A DNA stretch of 64,000 nt from SLHU01 sp009929975 (GTDB taxonomy: Bacteria; Bacillota; Clostridia; Saccharofermentanales; UBA5734): the NCBI GenBank assembly GCA_040776905.1, contig JAXGZQ010000001.1, positions 1,178,001-1,242,000 of the forward strand, in the 5' to 3' direction. Positions within the stretch are counted from its first letter, which is position 1. Every line of letters starts with the position of its first letter. The translations under genes were made by a program, and so were the position numbers. The notes under the pieces are model-generated. The model was not told the DNA's origin. It saw only the letters and a program-made list of their open reading frames with translations, and did not search any database. Positions 51,789-60,988 of this stretch are shown here, in pieces.

Positions 51789-53613
51789 CATCCTCCTGAT
51801 TTTTCTACGGCTGACCTGGCGGCTGCAGCCGGCCATCTTCATTTGGCTGCTGGCCGGCGCGGTTCTGGCAGCCGGCGGCAGCCTGCTGACCGCGGCGATT
51901 CCCAAGCTCCTGATTGATGCCGTCACACGGAGTGAAGCACCGCGCTATCTGCTTTTGCTGATTCTTGGTCTGGCCGTCCTGAAGTACGCCATTCACCTGA
52001 TCAGCCGGCAGATCACCATCCGGCAGGAACGGCAGAGGGAAATACTGACTGAGCAGTATGTTCTGGCACTGGCCGATAAAGTGACACGGATTGACTACGC
52101 GCATCTGGAGGATCCGGATGTGCTCGACCTGCGCGAGCGCAGTCATTTTGCCCTGACCAGCTATGGTGTTCTCATGACGCTGTTTGAGGCCGCTGTCAAT
52201 TTCCTGACCGGTACTCTGACCCTTGTGGCCGTCACCGGCTTTCTCCTCAGTTTCAGCCCTTGGCTGTTTCTGGCGATCCTGAACCTGGCGGTCTGTTCCC
52301 TGCTGCTGTCCCGTCACGGAACCCTGGCGATGAAAAAATCAATGGAAAAAATTCTGCCGGTCAACCGTGTCTACAGCTACTTTGTGGAAAACGCGACCCG
52401 TCCAGAGCATCAAAAGGAATTCCGCATCTATGACATGAGCGCGCTGATGGTCGCACGGATCAAGACGCTCAACCGGGAAACAGCCCGCTGGCTGCATCAG
52501 CTGAACGTGCTGCAGGGCAATCTGACCTCCCTGCAGGGGGTCCTGCAATATCTGACCCGCTTCATCGCCCTGGCCTATACCGCGACACGAGTGCTGACCC
52601 GCCGGTTCGGGCCGAGCATCTCGATCGGCGATTTTACTTTCTATATCGGTTTATCCAGCCAGTTCACCCAGTCTCTGTCCGATACCGTGGAATCTGTTTT
52701 CATGATCAACCAGGCGCTGGGTATGCTCGAACCGATGGCCGCTCTGATGCAGATTCCTGACAGCGAAGCGCACGGCGGAGCGAAGCAGCCGGAGGCGTTT
52801 GAGTCGCTGGAATTCCGTGATGTCTGCTTCACGTATCCACGGGGTTCCGAACGGGTCCTTGATCAGGTCAGTTTCCGGATCAACCGTGGGGAGCGGATTT
52901 CCATCGTCGGTTTGAACAACGCGGGCAAAACCACCATCGTCAAGCTGATCTGCCGGTTATTTGAACCGGACAGCGGTGAGATTCTCCTCAACGGCCACAG
53001 GATCAGCGACTACAATTACCAGGCTTATCTGGCCGGACTGTCTGCCGTTTTTCAGGATTTTCGCCTGTTTCCCTTTTCGATACGCGAAAATATCGATCCT
53101 GCCGGACACGCCGCTTCGGAGCAGGCGATCCATTCGGTACTGGAACAGGTCGGCCTCCGCGCGGAGATCGATCGCCTGCCGCAGGGGATGGACACGTTCA
53201 TGGACAAAAGCCTGCACAGCGGCGCGGCTGATTTTTCAGGCGGTCAGCGCCAGAAACTGGCCATCGCCCGGGCGATCTGCAAAAACAGTGATCTGCTCAT
53301 TCTTGATGAACCGACAGCCGCTCTTGACCCGCTGGCTGAATCCGAGATCTTCCAGCAATTCGCGGAACTGGTCAGCGGCAAGACCGCCATCTTCATCTCT
53401 CACCGCATGAGCTCATCCGTCTTCTGTGACAAGATCCTGCTGCTCCAGGACGGCCGGGTCCAGGCCTTCGACACCCATCGCAGCCTGATGCGCCGGCATA
53501 ATCTATACCGGACTTTATTTGAGACTCAGGCGCGCCATTTCCGGGCTGTATCAGACCTGGCCGCGACCGGCCGCCAGCCGGATCCGGCTGATCCGCACCA
53601 TCCATCAACTTAA
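51775..53613 (+). CDS. ABC exporter half-transporter, second subunit with odd Walker A
   Basis: A 612-residue permease-ATPase. The ATPase has Walker A GLNNAGKTT, in which the usual fourth glycine is Asn; signature DFSGGQRQKLAIA; Walker B LLILDEPTAALDPL; and ISHRMSSSV. A substituted Walker A in one half is compatible with a heterodimer with unequal ATP sites, but other motifs look intact. The start at 51775 has GGAGGCCGGCG before it. A C-terminal tail of about 25 residues is rich in Pro and Asp. Confidence 0.87.
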   Translation: MKKRDILLIFLRLTWRLQPAIFIWLLAGAVLAAGGSLLTAAIPKLLIDAVTRSEAPRYLLLLILGLAVLKYAIHLISRQITIRQERQREILTEQYVLALADKVTRIDYAHLEDPDVLDLRERSHFALTSYGVLMTLFEAAVNFLTGTLTLVAVTGFLLSFSPWLFLAILNLAVCSLLLSRHGTLAMKKSMEKILPVNRVYSYFVENATRPEHQKEFRIYDMSALMVARIKTLNRETARWLHQLNVLQGNLTSLQGVLQYLTRFIALAYTATRVLTRRFGPSISIGDFTFYIGLSSQFTQSLSDTVESVFMINQALGMLEPMAALMQIPDSEAHGGAKQPEAFESLEFRDVCFTYPRGSERVLDQVSFRINRGERISIVGLNNAGKTTIVKLICRLFEPDSGEILLNGHRISDYNYQAYLAGLSAVFQDFRLFPFSIRENIDPAGHAASEQAIHSVLEQVGLRAEIDRLPQGMDTFMDKSLHSGAADFSGGQRQKLAIARAICKNSDLLILDEPTAALDPLAESEIFQQFAELVSGKTAIFISHRMSSSVFCDKILLLQDGRVQAFDTHRSLMRRHNLYRTLFETQARHFRAVSDLAATGRQPDPADPHHPST

Positions 53614-53619
53614 TCGTAT

Positions 53620-54414
53620 TCAGACAATGATCCGGAAAATCATATCCCGCAGTTCCAGGTATTCCGGACTGACCGTCACGCGCTGATCGTCGTTGGCCAG
53701 CGCGCTCATGGTAAAAGCGGTCGTGAAGACATCCTCAATCGTGCCGGGGCCCGGCGACATGATCAGCAGGCGCGTTCCCAGTGACAGCGCCTCGTCAATA
53801 TCATGTGTGATCATGAAAATGGTCCGTTTTTCCTCATGCCAGATCGTCCGGATCAGGGCCTGCATCTGTATTCGTGTCACCGCGTCAAGCGCCGCGAACG
53901 GTTCGTCCATCAGAATCACCCGCGGCTCATTCGCCAGAACCCTGGCCAGGGCGACCCGCTGCTTCATGCCGCCGGACAGTTCAAAGGTCTTCTTGCGGGC
54001 ATAGCCGCTCAGGTTCATTTCCGCCAGATAGCGTTCACTGATCGCAGCACATTCCGCCGGACCGGCTCCGCGCATGCGTGGTCCGAATGTGATATTCTTT
54101 TCAACCGTCATCCACGGATACAGAGTTTCCGACTGGAACATCACACCGCGGCCGCTGTCCGGTCCGACCACCGGCCGGCCGTCAATCAGCACCTCTCCGT
54201 CAGCCGGTGGGAAAAAACCGGCCAGCAAGCCGAGCAGGGTGCTTTTGCCGCAGCCAGAAGGCCCGAGTACGCAGACAAACTCATGTTCAGACACACTCAG
54301 GGATATATCGCGAACCGCTTCAATCGAGCCATCATCCGTCTCATACTGGTGCGAGACATGCCTGAGTTCGAGAACGGGAACCACGGCTGCGGGCTGTTCA
54401 TGGTCTGTCGGCAT
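53620..54414 (-). CDS. NitT/TauT-type ABC importer ATP-binding protein
   Basis: A 264-residue ATPase. Walker A is GPSGCGKSTLLGLLAG, the Q loop is VMFQSETLYPW, signature LSGGMKQRVALARVL, Walker B VILMDEPFAALD. It belongs to the SsuB/TauB/NrtC group. The start at 54414 is preferred, as the longer frame overlaps the binding-protein gene. It is the third gene of a permease, binding protein, ATPase operon on the minus strand. Confidence 0.87.
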   Translation of the reverse strand: MPTDHEQPAAVVPVLELRHVSHQYETDDGSIEAVRDISLSVSEHEFVCVLGPSGCGKSTLLGLLAGFFPPADGEVLIDGRPVVGPDSGRGVMFQSETLYPWMTVEKNITFGPRMRGAGPAECAAISERYLAEMNLSGYARKKTFELSGGMKQRVALARVLANEPRVILMDEPFAALDAVTRIQMQALIRTIWHEEKRTIFMITHDIDEALSLGTRLLIMSPGPGTIEDVFTTAFTMSALANDDQRVTVSPEYLELRDMIFRIIV

Positions 54415-54457
54415 AGCGTCTTCGGTCCTTTCTCTCCTTGGCAGCGTTTTCCCGGCC

Positions 54458-55507
54458 TCAGCCGTCGTCCGGTTCAAGCGACTGTTCAATGTAAACCGGA
54501 TTGACAAAGGCCGCGACCTCATCATAGGATGGGATTCGTTCGATTGACGACTGGTCAGCCAGAAATACCGCCGTGTCCAGAATAACCTGGACAAAATGGC
54601 CCGGCTGATCAGAAGTTCCCATAAAATCGGCGCTCAGGGCTTCTTCACGGGTCAGCCAGCGTGAGCCCAGCATCTGTGCTGCGGCCACATCGGCTGTAAT
54701 TCCCAGCTCCCCTGCCGCGATTCCGGCTGCTTCAGCCGCGTCATCCCGGTACAGATCGCCGGCATTGGCCAGGGCGGATATGAAATCGGCCGTCAGCTGC
54801 GGATATGTCTCGCTGAAGCCGCGGCGGGCCAGCAGAATATTGGCGGTGACCACACCGCGTTCGGCCATGTCCAGACTGGTCACCAGGCTGACCCCTTCAC
54901 GCAGCAGTTCATCCAGTGTCGGCTGCCAGGTATACGCGGCGTCAATATCCCCACGCTGCCAGGCGGCGACGATATCGGCCGTCTGCATATCGAGCAGCGT
55001 GACATCATCCTCGATCCCGGCGTCCCGCAGGGCATGGAGAAGACTGAAATGAGCCGTTGAGGCAAACACGGTCGCGACATTGCGTCCGGCCAGATCTTCA
55101 ATGGATGTGATGCCGGCATCCCGGCGCGCGACCAGCTGTTCAGCATCGCCCAGAACTTCATGGATCCAGATCAGTTCAACATCAAGCCCGGTCGCCAGCG
55201 CGATCACACCATTGGTATCACCCATGGTGGCAAAATCAATGCTGTTGGCCAGAAGGGCTTTATTCGCGTCAACTCCGGAATCAAAAATGATGAAATCACA
55301 GCGGATGCCGCGCGGTGTGAAGTAATCGTCAAAGATCGCTTCCGCCTTGGCGATCGTCTCATCATTCGGCACCCGGAGATAGCCGATCCTGATCGTATCC
55401 GGCCACTCATCATCCTGTGCTTTGGCACAGCCGGACAGCGGCAGCAGCAGGAGCGCGGCCAACAGCAGGCTGAGCCAGGGTTTCATCTGTTTCGTGGATA
55501 ATCTCAT
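54458..55507 (-). CDS. NitT/TauT-type substrate-binding lipoprotein
   Basis: A 349-residue binding protein. A signal peptide ends LSGC, a lipobox. The mature part begins TIRIGYLRVPNDETIAKAEA and has MGDTNGVIALATG, typical of TauA/SsuA proteins that bind sulfonates, nitrate or thiamine precursors. The ligand cannot be told from the sequence. The start at 55507 follows GGAAGGACATCGT. Confidence 0.85.
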   Translation of the reverse strand: MRLSTKQMKPWLSLLLAALLLLPLSGCAKAQDDEWPDTIRIGYLRVPNDETIAKAEAIFDDYFTPRGIRCDFIIFDSGVDANKALLANSIDFATMGDTNGVIALATGLDVELIWIHEVLGDAEQLVARRDAGITSIEDLAGRNVATVFASTAHFSLLHALRDAGIEDDVTLLDMQTADIVAAWQRGDIDAAYTWQPTLDELLREGVSLVTSLDMAERGVVTANILLARRGFSETYPQLTADFISALANAGDLYRDDAAEAAGIAAGELGITADVAAAQMLGSRWLTREEALSADFMGTSDQPGHFVQVILDTAVFLADQSSIERIPSYDEVAAFVNPVYIEQSLEPDDG

Positions 55508-55538
55508 ACGATGTCCTTCCCGACCGGTGATCGCAGGA

Positions 55539-56375
55539 TCAGCGCCGGTCGCCTCCCCAGTAGACAAATTTTCGTTCAAGCAGCCGCATCAGCTGATCGA
55601 TCAGCACACCGGTCAGCCCCATGATGATGATCCCGACGAACATCACCCGGCTCTTCAGATAGCGTGACGCGTCAATGACCATCCAGCCGATGCCGGATGT
55701 GGCCGCGACCATTTCCGCCGCGACCAGCGTGGTATAGGCAACGCCGATGGCCGTACGCATGCCGGTGAAAATCTCAGGCAGGCAGGCCGGCAGCACGATG
55801 TGGAAAAAGACCTGCCGGCTGTCCGCGCCGAGTGAGCGCGCGCTGAGCAGATAATCACGTCCGACCCGGGTGACGGCAGACACACAGCTGACATAAATCG
55901 GCGCGAGAGCGGCCAGATAGAGCAGGGTCAACTTGGATCGCTCGTCAATGCCGAGCCAGAGAATCAATAGTGTATAATAGGCCAGCGGCGGCAGCGGCCG
56001 GTAAAACTGGACGATGGAATCCACGACGGCCCGGACCGGTGAGAAATAACCACTGAGCAGACCAAGGGGAATCCCGCTCAGGGCCGCCAGCAGAAACGCG
56101 GCCAGCAGCCGGGCAAAGCTGATGCCCAGATGCTGCCACAGCGGAATCCCGTTATAACCGTCACGGAGCATCGTAAGAAATGACGTCACGACTGAATAAG
56201 GCGAGGGAACCATGACCGGGGAAACCAATTTAAATGATGTGATCGCCAGCCAGACCAGGAGAATTACGACCCATGTGGACAGGGTCAGCAGCCGGTTTCG
56301 CCGCTGCCGGCTGGCGGCAGGAAGCCGGAGTTTTGTTTCACGGACGGATGCTTTACGGTTTGACTGCTGCTGCAA
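55539..56375 (-). CDS. NitT/TauT-type ABC importer permease
   Basis: A 278-residue permease with about six segments. The EAA loop reads LSARSLGADSRQVFFHIVLP, close to TauC/SsuC. I choose the TTG at 56375 as start because AAGGAGG lies 5 bases before it; a longer frame opens at 56453. It is the first gene of the operon. Confidence 0.83.
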   Translation of the reverse strand: MQQQSNRKASVRETKLRLPAASRQRRNRLLTLSTWVVILLVWLAITSFKLVSPVMVPSPYSVVTSFLTMLRDGYNGIPLWQHLGISFARLLAAFLLAALSGIPLGLLSGYFSPVRAVVDSIVQFYRPLPPLAYYTLLILWLGIDERSKLTLLYLAALAPIYVSCVSAVTRVGRDYLLSARSLGADSRQVFFHIVLPACLPEIFTGMRTAIGVAYTTLVAAEMVAATSGIGWMVIDASRYLKSRVMFVGIIIMGLTGVLIDQLMRLLERKFVYWGGDRR

Positions 56376-56480
56376 CGGACCCTCCTTCAGGACGAATCGA
56401 TGATACAGACATATGACCAAATCCATTTTACCGTAAAAATACCACGATGACATCTTTGATTGTTCATGATCCCGATAAAA

Positions 56481-56506
56481 AACGGACCCGCCGGCAGCGG
56501 ATCCGT
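56481..56506 (-). terminator. Terminator after the SleB-type hydrolase gene
   Basis: An 11-bp stem (one T-G pair) with a 4-5 base loop is followed on the minus strand by TTTTTTATC. It ends the hydrolase transcript read from 57.8 kb. Confidence 0.8.
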
Positions 56507-56530
56507 TCGCTTATTGAGCAAATAACAGGC

Positions 56531-57847
56531 TTATGGCCGGTCGGATGGATAATAGCACCAGGCATGGCCGTATGAGATATCATAGAGAGCGACTTTGGAA
56601 AAACCGCCGCCGGACGCGACACTGCGTTCATAAGCGGATGGCGTCGCGAAGAACAGAATATAGTTCGGCAGATTGCGTTTTCCGGCCAGTGCGTCCTGAA
56701 CCGCGCGCCGCTGGCTGTCATTGTAATAGGGCTTGCGTGTGGTCGAATAGGTTGAGAACTGGCCGGACTGGCTGAGCACACCGGTGATCGATCCCGGGAA
56801 ACGACGGCTCTCCACCCGGTTCAAGATGACGGTTGCCACCGCGAGATAGCCTTCATAGCCATATTTGGAATCGCCTTCCAGCGCGACAATCCGGGAAAAG
56901 AGCTCCAGTTCATTTTCCGATACTTTGCTCGCCTCACGGTTTTCGTCCGCTGCCGGCGTCGCGGTCGGGGCTTTTGTCGGGGCCGGTGTCGGTGCCCTGG
57001 TCGGTGTCGGCGTCGGTGTCGGTACGAACGGTTTCTCACTGGTCAGATAACCGGAAACGACATACCCTTCATGGCCTGACGCGGTACGGATCATGGACCA
57101 GCCGTCCGCCACACCGATCCGGGTCACGGCCGTCTCTTTTTCCAGAACGGTCAGGACGGCGGCATCTGTCGAGACATCCGCACGCACATTGAGGCCGCCT
57201 GATTCAACATACATGGTTTCATTAACATCACGGAAAACCAGATCACGGCTCGTATAGCCAGCCATCAGATAACCGGTCCGGCCACCGTGCCTGACCTTGA
57301 GCCATTCACCGCCGACCGCGACACATTCAAGCTTATCGCCTTTGATCAGCTGATCGGCAATATCGGACCCGGTCGTTGGCAGGTCCCGCAGGTTGAGCGC
57401 GCTGACCGCGACATAACAGATATAGTCCGCCGGTTCGAACAGCTGCTTCGGCGCGTCGTCCAGTGACGGGGGTTCCGTCTCCTGTTCAACCGGCGCGAAT
57501 AAGGCAGCCTGTTCTCTGACCAGACGCTCCGATTCAGCCGCCTGGCTGACCAGAATCCGGTCATCATCCGACACCTGGTCATCCGCCATGACATCGGCCA
57601 ATTCAAGCGACGAACGTGACAACAGATGCGGTTCGGGCAGGAACGCTTCCGCCGGTGCCAGATCGGGCCTCAGGGCCGCGTGGCCAGCCGTCTGAAACGC
57701 CGAATTCATTTCCGGCGTCTGTTCTTCCGGTTGACGGTCCGGCAACGCATATCTGGAAATAAACAACGCTGAAATTAACAAAGATGAGGCCAGAATCGCC
57801 AGGACCGCATCGCGGGAAACAAGTTTTCTTAACGATCGTTTATTCAT
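56531..57847 (-). CDS. Exported cell-wall hydrolase with SH3 domains and SleB domain
   Basis: The protein starts with a signal anchor (AVLAILASSLLISALFIS). Two SH3b-type repeats follow (residues ~150-205 and ~210-270: VSALNLRDLPTTG, SGGLNVRADVS), then a Pro-Thr linker (TPTPTPTRAPTPAP), then a C-terminal SleB/CwlJ domain with catalytic ALEGDSKYGYEGYLAVATV and VILNRV. Such enzymes cleave peptidoglycan; in spore formers the domain acts in germination. The start is ambiguous: several ATGs lie between 57865 and 57847, and I take 57847 for the GGGTG 6 bases before it. A terminator follows. Confidence 0.85.
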   Translation of the reverse strand: MNKRSLRKLVSRDAVLAILASSLLISALFISRYALPDRQPEEQTPEMNSAFQTAGHAALRPDLAPAEAFLPEPHLLSRSSLELADVMADDQVSDDDRILVSQAAESERLVREQAALFAPVEQETEPPSLDDAPKQLFEPADYICYVAVSALNLRDLPTTGSDIADQLIKGDKLECVAVGGEWLKVRHGGRTGYLMAGYTSRDLVFRDVNETMYVESGGLNVRADVSTDAAVLTVLEKETAVTRIGVADGWSMIRTASGHEGYVVSGYLTSEKPFVPTPTPTPTRAPTPAPTKAPTATPAADENREASKVSENELELFSRIVALEGDSKYGYEGYLAVATVILNRVESRRFPGSITGVLSQSGQFSTYSTTRKPYYNDSQRRAVQDALAGKRNLPNYILFFATPSAYERSVASGGGFSKVALYDISYGHAWCYYPSDRP

Positions 57848-57958
57848 ATTCATCACCCGCATCATATTTCAGGATCATCTGTTTTGTCAAGATTGATGGT
57901 GTTCAGTGCGGCTTTGAGGGCCTGAATCGCGGCTTATCTGTTCATTTTCGCGGATTTG

Positions 57959-57967
57959 TGGTATAAG
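57959..57967 (+). promoter_or_regulatory. Extended -10 promoter for the DEAD-box gene
   Basis: TGGTATAAG is an extended -10; the -35 at 17 bases (TGTTCA) is weak. It is 50 bases before the helicase start. Confidence 0.5.
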
Positions 57968-58016
57968 TAACAGGTTACACAGCCTGCGGACAGCAGGCCA
58001 TACCAGAGGAGATAAC

Positions 58017-59192
58017 ATGCAATTCAAATCACTCGGCATTGATCCGGCCATTCTCAAAGCATTGGATCAGGAACAATATGAAATACCAACCCCGATTCAG
58101 ACACAGGCGATTCCGCCCGCTCTGGCAGGACGTGACCTTTTGGGCATTGCCCAGACCGGCACGGGAAAAACCGCGGCTTTCGCGATTCCGATCCTGCAGC
58201 GTCTGATGAACGAAACCGTACAGAAATCGCAGGGCCGATCACCAATCCGTGCCCTGATTCTCACGCCGACCCGCGAACTGGCCCTGCAGATCGGTGACAG
58301 TTTCCGCGCCTACGGACGCCATGTCAGGCTGCGCACCAGCGTGATCTTCGGCGGCGTCTCACAGCATCCGCAGGAACAGGCACTGCGCCAGGGCATTGAT
58401 ATTCTGGTCGCGACACCCGGCCGTCTGAAAGATCTGATGGGGCAGGGTCTCCTTGATCTGGGCCAGATCCGGATTCTGACGCTGGACGAAGCAGACCGTA
58501 TGCTCGATATGGGCTTTATCCATGATGTCCGCCAGATCATCGCCAAAACACCGGCAAAGAAGCAAACCCTGTTCTTTTCCGCCACCATGCCCAAGGAGAT
58601 CGCTGATTTGTCACGATCTCTCCTCCAGCAGCCGGTCCGGGTGGAAGTCACCCCGGAACAACCGACCGTTGAAGCGATTGAGCAGTCGGTCTACTTTGTC
58701 AACAAGCGTAATAAACGGCATCTTTTGCAGCATTTGCTGCAAAGCAGCGACATCACATCCGCTCTGGTCTTCACCCGGACCAAACATGGCGCGGACCGGG
58801 TTGTCCGTGATCTGGTGCGTGCCGATATCCAGGCACAGGCCATTCACGGCAACAAATCGCAGAATGCCCGACAGGCGGCTCTGAGCAATTTTCGCAATCG
58901 GCGGACCCGTGTTCTGGTCGCGACGGATATCGCGGCACGCGGTATCGATATTGATGAGCTGTCTCATGTAATCAATTTCGATCTGCCGGAAATTCCGGAA
59001 TCGTATGTCCACCGCATCGGCCGCACCGGCCGGGCCGGCCACGGCGGGGTTGCCCTGTCGTTCTGTGACGTTGAGGAGCGCAAGCTGCTGCAGGCGATCG
59101 AACGGTTCTGCCGCCGGCGGATTCCCACGGTAGAGAAGCACCCCTTCCCGCTGACGCTGTCTGATTCGTCACAGTCCGCTTCAGCCGGCTGA
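58017..59192 (+). CDS. DEAD-box RNA helicase
   Basis: A 391-residue helicase core with little beyond the two RecA domains. Motifs in order: AQTGTGKT, PTRELALQ, TPGRL, DEADRMLDMG, FSATMP, VFTRTK, ATDIAARGID and HRIGRTGRAG. The Q motif (YEIPTPIQTQAI) precedes them. RhlE-type proteins have this build; a cold-shock or ribosome-assembly role is likely for the family. The ATG at 58017 follows GAGGAGATAAC. Confidence 0.92.
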   Translation: MQFKSLGIDPAILKALDQEQYEIPTPIQTQAIPPALAGRDLLGIAQTGTGKTAAFAIPILQRLMNETVQKSQGRSPIRALILTPTRELALQIGDSFRAYGRHVRLRTSVIFGGVSQHPQEQALRQGIDILVATPGRLKDLMGQGLLDLGQIRILTLDEADRMLDMGFIHDVRQIIAKTPAKKQTLFFSATMPKEIADLSRSLLQQPVRVEVTPEQPTVEAIEQSVYFVNKRNKRHLLQHLLQSSDITSALVFTRTKHGADRVVRDLVRADIQAQAIHGNKSQNARQAALSNFRNRRTRVLVATDIAARGIDIDELSHVINFDLPEIPESYVHRIGRTGRAGHGGVALSFCDVEERKLLQAIERFCRRRIPTVEKHPFPLTLSDSSQSASAG

Positions 59193-59346
59193 TGATCCTC
59201 TGCTCCTTTTTGTGATTGACCCTGTCCATTCGCCTGTGCTCTGATGACGGAACGCGTTTCCCTTTGATGACGGATCGCAAATGCGCTAGAATGAACAGGA
59301 CATCACAGGAAAGGAACGGCCCGCCGCGGGCTGGCCGGATACCGTT

Positions 59347-60933
59347 ATGAATGATTTTTTTCGTGACCGGCAGGGGAATGCCCATCTGCTGGTCGGACTG
59401 CAGTCCCATAACTCATCCACCGGATCGGAGATGATCGGGCGGTCCATTCAGGCCATCCGCCATTGCGGCGGCAACCTGCTGGAAGCTCCCATCTACTGGA
59501 ACCAGATCGAACCGGAGGAGGGCGTCTATGACGTTTCTCTGCTCAAAGACCTGATTGACCAGTGCCGCGAAGCGAACCTCTTCCTCATCCCGCTCTGGTT
59601 CGCGACGAGTAAGAATGGCCATCCGAATTACTGTCCTGACTATATCAAGCTCAATCCACAGACGTATCAGCTGGCGATCGGGCCAAACGGAGCGCCGGTG
59701 CCGTCGCTCTCGCCCCATTGCGAGGCGACATTCACCCGTGACCGGCTGGCATTGACCGAGGTCATGCGCTTCCTGCGTGACTACGACTCAAAGCAGGGCA
59801 CCGTCATCGCGCTGCAGCTGGAAAATGAGATGGGCCTTTCCCATACCGATCGCGATTATTCCGCGATCGCCTGTGAGGACTACGCCCGGCCGGTTCCCGC
59901 TGAACTGGATGATGTCCGTCTGGAGGACTGCGGCTGGCAGGGTGACCGCGATACGTGGCGCGGACGGTTCGGCCGCCATGCGCATGAAGCGTTCTGCGCC
60001 TGGCATCATGCCCGCTATATCGGACGTCTCGCTGAAGCCGCGAAATCGGTCGTTGATCTGCCGATGATCACCAATGTGATGATCGGTGAACAGAACCTGG
60101 AAGAAGCCGGCCTGAATTATAATGGCGGCGGAGCGGTCGGCCGGGTGCTCGACATCTGGAAGGCAGGCGCCCCCGAACTGGATCTGATCTGCCCTGATAT
60201 CTACAACACGGCCCGCAGTGAGTACCTGCGCATCGCCCGGCGTTATGCCCGCCCCGACAACGCGCTGTTTATTCCCGAATCACCTCCGGCCGGCGACGCT
60301 AACGCGATGAACGCGATTCTGGCGGTCGGTCAATATGGCGCGACCGGCATCTGCTGCTTCGGCGCTGAGAGCATGCTCAACAACGACAACTCGCTCCATG
60401 ACGATTCCCGCTCCATGATGCTGACGCTGAAAACCATCCGCCACCTGGAACCCCTGCTGATCAAGTATCGCGATTCCGGACGGATCCATGCGTTCGCGCA
60501 GGAAGAGTTCGCGCTCAGCCAGTATCTCCGGCTCGACGGATATCATGTTCAGGCGCACTTTTTCCGTGATAATCCACGGCATTTCGCCTATGGTTCACGG
60601 ATCAATCTGCGGAGCAGGGAAAACAGCCGGCTGAAAGAAGACCGCGGCCGGGGCCTGCTGATCCAGACCGGCGCACATGAGTTTTACCTGGCCGGTGCCG
60701 GCATGGCGCTTGAACTGACCCGCCGGCCGGATCCACAGGACATGAATCCCTATCCGCACCTGACATCACGGCAGGCGACCCAGCTCAACTTCCTCTCGGT
60801 GGAAGAAGGCCACTTTGAGCAGGGAGACTGGGTCATTGATTATATCCGCAACGGAGACGAGTCCAATTTCGCGCATTATGTGCATGAAGGACAAGTGATC
60901 CGGATCCGGCTCAATCCCCAGACTGGTATGTAA
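59347..60933 (+). CDS. Glycoside hydrolase of GH35/DUF5597 (beta-galactosidase-like) type
   Basis: A 528-residue clan GH-A enzyme. The catalytic acid/base lies in QLENEMG (Glu161) and the probable nucleophile in FIPESPP (Glu311). A TIM-barrel strand start APIYWNQIEPEEGVYD is typical of GH35. The C-terminal half fits the DUF5597 domain. No signal peptide, so it acts inside the cell on imported oligosaccharides. The linkage is unknown. A GH2 gene follows 55 bases later, so they likely act together. Confidence 0.8.
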   Translation: MNDFFRDRQGNAHLLVGLQSHNSSTGSEMIGRSIQAIRHCGGNLLEAPIYWNQIEPEEGVYDVSLLKDLIDQCREANLFLIPLWFATSKNGHPNYCPDYIKLNPQTYQLAIGPNGAPVPSLSPHCEATFTRDRLALTEVMRFLRDYDSKQGTVIALQLENEMGLSHTDRDYSAIACEDYARPVPAELDDVRLEDCGWQGDRDTWRGRFGRHAHEAFCAWHHARYIGRLAEAAKSVVDLPMITNVMIGEQNLEEAGLNYNGGGAVGRVLDIWKAGAPELDLICPDIYNTARSEYLRIARRYARPDNALFIPESPPAGDANAMNAILAVGQYGATGICCFGAESMLNNDNSLHDDSRSMMLTLKTIRHLEPLLIKYRDSGRIHAFAQEEFALSQYLRLDGYHVQAHFFRDNPRHFAYGSRINLRSRENSRLKEDRGRGLLIQTGAHEFYLAGAGMALELTRRPDPQDMNPYPHLTSRQATQLNFLSVEEGHFEQGDWVIDYIRNGDESNFAHYVHEGQVIRIRLNPQTGM

Positions 60934-60988
60934 AACAACCGGCACAGGCCGCCCCCGGTCTGCCGGCTGAATCAGGAGGTACAGATCC

